A stretch of DNA of 64,000 nt from assembly GCF_041415945.1 (NCBI RefSeq), contig NZ_JBGCUS010000001.1, positions 3,100,001 to 3,164,000 of the forward strand, written 5' to 3'. This DNA comes from Ancylobacter sp. IITR112 (GTDB lineage Bacteria > Pseudomonadota > Alphaproteobacteria > Rhizobiales > Xanthobacteraceae). Made by a program: the position numbers and the translations under genes. The stretch's first letter is position 1. Each line of letters begins with the position of its first letter. Under the pieces are notes generated by a model. The model was not told the origin of the DNA and did not search any database. It saw only the letters and a program-made list of their open reading frames with translations. This document shows positions 62,045-64,000 of the stretch, piece after piece.

Positions 62045-63205
62045 ATGCCGCTGCGCATCACCGAGACCGCGCCCTCCCCGTCCGGCGTGAGCCTGCCCGG
62101 CGGGCGGGTGCACTGCCTCGACGGGCTGCGCGGGCTCGCTGCCTGTTCGGTGGTGGCGTTCCATTTCTTCTATGCCTTCACCCCCGCGCCCTTCACCGAT
62201 TGGGGCCGCACCGGCTTCAGCCTGTGGGACACGCCGCTGGCGGTGCTGTGGAACGGGCATTTCGCCGTCGCCATCTTCTTCGTGCTGTCCGGCTTCGTGC
62301 TGGCCGCCTCGGCGCCGGGCAGCGCCCGCGAGGCGCCGGCGATGATCGGGCTGCGCTATCTCAGGCTCGCCCTGCCCGCGCTCGCCTCCTCGGTGCTGGC
62401 CTTCGCCTGGCTGATGAGCTTTCCCGAGGCGGCGCGCGAGGTGCAGGCGATGACCGGCAGCCGCTGGTTCCGCTGGACCTACCAGCCGCCGATCCCGCCC
62501 TTCAGCCAGGCGCTGTGGGAAGGCGGGGTCGGCGCCTTTCTCGGCGGCAGCACCCGCTTCAACAACCCGCTCTGGACCATGCATGTCGAGTTTCTCGGCT
62601 CGCTGCTGATCTATGGCGGCTATGCCGTGCTGCCCGGCCGGGCGCGCCCGCTGGCGATGGCGCTGGGCGGGCTGGCCCTTGGCGTGGCGGGCCAGTTCTC
62701 GCTCGCCGCCTTTTGCGGCGGCGCGCTGGTGTTCGAGGGCCGGCATCTTCTGCGCGACCATTGGCGAGCGGGCTGCGCGCTGGGCCTCGCCGGCCTCGTC
62801 CTCGGCGCCACCTATCCCGGCCATTCCCCCGAGGGCGGGCTGATCCCCTATGTGCTGTCCTTCCTCGGGCGCGACGGCACGCGGCAGATCGGCGCGGTGC
62901 TGGTGCTGATCGCGCTGCTGATCACCCCCGCCATGCGCCGCCTGTTCGAGAGCACTCCGCTGCAGAAGCTGGGCGAACTCTCCTTCCCGCTCTACCTCGT
63001 GCATGTGCCGCTCATCGTCGCGCCGGCCTGCGCCTTCTATGCCCGCTTCGGCCCGCTCGATACGCCGGCGCTGGCCGGGCTGTTCGCGGCGACCTTCCTC
63101 GCCGCTCTGGCGCTGGCCGGCGTGCTGCTGGTCACGGTGGAGCGGCCGGTGCTGGCCGGGCTGCGGGCGGCACGCGCCCGGCTGCGACGCCCGGCGGCGA
63201 ACTGA
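62045..63205 (+). CDS. Acyltransferase family 3 membrane protein
   Basis: 386 residues with about ten membrane segments. The N-terminal HCLDGLRGLAACSVVAFHFF carries the conserved LRG and catalytic His of the Acyl_transf_3 / OafA-like family; FVLSGFVLA follows, and NPLWTMHVEFLGSLL is a second family motif. These enzymes O-acylate extracellular or periplasmic glycans such as LPS or exopolysaccharide. Acceptor unknown; no polysaccharide cluster is adjacent. Confidence 0.9.
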   Translation: MPLRITETAPSPSGVSLPGGRVHCLDGLRGLAACSVVAFHFFYAFTPAPFTDWGRTGFSLWDTPLAVLWNGHFAVAIFFVLSGFVLAASAPGSAREAPAMIGLRYLRLALPALASSVLAFAWLMSFPEAAREVQAMTGSRWFRWTYQPPIPPFSQALWEGGVGAFLGGSTRFNNPLWTMHVEFLGSLLIYGGYAVLPGRARPLAMALGGLALGVAGQFSLAAFCGGALVFEGRHLLRDHWRAGCALGLAGLVLGATYPGHSPEGGLIPYVLSFLGRDGTRQIGAVLVLIALLITPAMRRLFESTPLQKLGELSFPLYLVHVPLIVAPACAFYARFGPLDTPALAGLFAATFLAALALAGVLLVTVERPVLAGLRAARARLRRPAAN

Positions 63206-63343
63206 GCCCGGCAGCGCGTTGAGGCCGCCGAGCGGATACCCGTCGCCGTGGCGCGTTTCGCAGTTCCGCCCTTTCATGCTTTTAAGAGCTGGCTCCACGC
63301 CCCTGCCGGCGTCCCAGCCCCTTCCGAGGTCAGGAGAACCGCG

Positions 63344-63910
63344 TTGCGGGTGACGAAAACCAAGCTTGCCGAACACCGGCGCTCGATCCTCGCCACGGCC
63401 TCGCGACTGTTCCGCGCCCGCGGCTTTCGCGATGTCGGCGTCGCCGAGATCATGCAGGCGAGCGGGCTCACCCATGGCGCCTTTTACGGCCATTTCCGCT
63501 CCAAGGCGGAACTGGCCGACCATGCCTGCCGCCACGCCTGCGAGGAAGGCACCCGGCACTGGCTGGCAACGGCCGACCTGACCACTCTTCTCGACCGCTA
63601 CCTCACCCCGGCCCATCGCGACAACCCGGCCAGTGGCTGCGCCCTTTCCGCGCTGGCGGCGGATGTCGCGCGCCAGTCGCCCGAGATGCAGAAGAGCTAT
63701 GCCAACGGGCTTGAGGGGTTCATCGGCGCGCTGGAGCGGCACATGAAGGAGCCGACGCCCGAGGCCCGGCGCCGGCAGGCGCTGGCGCTGCTCGCCACGC
63801 TGGTCGGCGCGCTGGCCATGGCGCGCGGCGTGGCGCAGGGCGAGCCCGCCCTCGCCGACGAGATTCTCACCGCCACGCGCGAGACGCTGCGCGGGCGTTT
63901 CGGCGCGTAA
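63344..63910 (+). CDS. TetR/AcrR-family transcriptional regulator
   Basis: 188 residues from a TTG at 63344, chosen because AGGAG lies 7 bases upstream; a GTG at 63350 or a longer frame from 63248 are alternatives. The N-terminal helix-turn-helix is standard (HRRSILATASRLFRARGFRDVGVAEIMQASGLTHGAFYGHFRSKAELADHA, read in pieces as the three helices). The C-terminal helical domain (about 60-188) is the ligand pocket of the type that includes GCALSALAADVAR, seen in regulators of electrophile or drug response. Its target in this window is not obvious; the gene to its right lies outside. Confidence 0.88.
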   Translation: MRVTKTKLAEHRRSILATASRLFRARGFRDVGVAEIMQASGLTHGAFYGHFRSKAELADHACRHACEEGTRHWLATADLTTLLDRYLTPAHRDNPASGCALSALAADVARQSPEMQKSYANGLEGFIGALERHMKEPTPEARRRQALALLATLVGALAMARGVAQGEPALADEILTATRETLRGRFGA

Positions 63911-64000
63911 AGGGGGCAAACGCCGTATTGCGCGATCCGGTGCGGGCTGGTCGCATGCGCCGGACACAGCTCCGGTGCGGGATGCGACAGGCGGATGCGG

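Noticed and set aside
61832..63967. 711-codon open frame on the minus strand opposite the acyltransferase and TetR genes
   Set aside because: Product is low-complexity (Arg/Gly/Ala/Gln-rich) with no domain, while the plus strand carries two clear families; it arises from GC-rich codon bias.

Overview
The window is a GC-rich, gene-dense bacterial chromosome segment with short gaps and many 4-base stop/start overlaps. The order mraZ-rsmH-ftsL-ftsI-murE-murF-mraY-murD-ftsW-murG-murC-murB-ddl-ftsQ-ftsA-ftsZ-lpxC-bamD-recN-ligA, the long linker in FtsZ, the two-piece PntA, the class A RNase P RNA and the GCCT-rich palindromic intergenic repeats all point to an alphaproteobacterium of the Hyphomicrobiales. 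A Xanthobacteraceae relative (Ancylobacter/Starkeya/Xanthobacter group) is my best guess from general resemblance; it was not tested by any search.

Layout. 1-1555: 5' part of a periplasmic L,D-transpeptidase that runs off the left edge. 1877-6540: purE-purK, an MsrQ-like haem membrane protein with a glycine minisatellite, miaA and serB. 6547-16000: a giant AsmA-like protein, an FAD-linked lactate/glycolate-type oxidase, a hot-dog thioesterase, prmA and uvrD. 16074-21263: the divergent dgdR/dgdA pair (dialkylglycine catabolism), an aminopeptidase P, a 50-residue DUF3309 membrane peptide and an isochorismatase-fold hydrolase. 21322-30375: ligA, a GT39 / GT2-GtrA glycosyltransferase pair, recN, bamD and lpxC. 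30684-51185: the complete division and cell wall (dcw) cluster on the minus strand, interrupted once by a plus-strand metallo-beta-lactamase-fold gene. 51478-53034: an AmpD-type amidase and a small lytic transglycosylase. 53142-53520: RNase P RNA. 53602-55741: a DapB-like reductase and an extensin-type lipoprotein. 55912-59322: the proton-translocating transhydrogenase operon pntAA-pntAB-pntB. 59840-63910: pyruvate kinase, a GFA-fold protein, an acyltransferase and a TetR regulator.

How it fits together. The middle of the window makes peptidoglycan precursors (MurB-G, Ddl, MraY) and builds the divisome (FtsZ, A, Q, L, I, W), and it is flanked by three wall-modifying enzymes and by outer-membrane genes (lpxC, bamD, AsmA-like). 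The most informative regulatory signal is upstream of mraZ: 10-bp-spaced TGGGN repeats lie directly on a TTGACG/TATCCC promoter, as expected for MraZ autocontrol of the whole cluster. PntAB and pyruvate kinase, transcribed divergently, deal with NADPH and pyruvate supply.

No phage, transposon, CRISPR array, tRNA or defence system was seen. Most of the window is conserved housekeeping. The points worth follow-up are the MraZ operator, the DapB-like protein that lacks its catalytic histidines, the in-frame minisatellite in msrQ, and the palindromic repeats inside the pnt operon.
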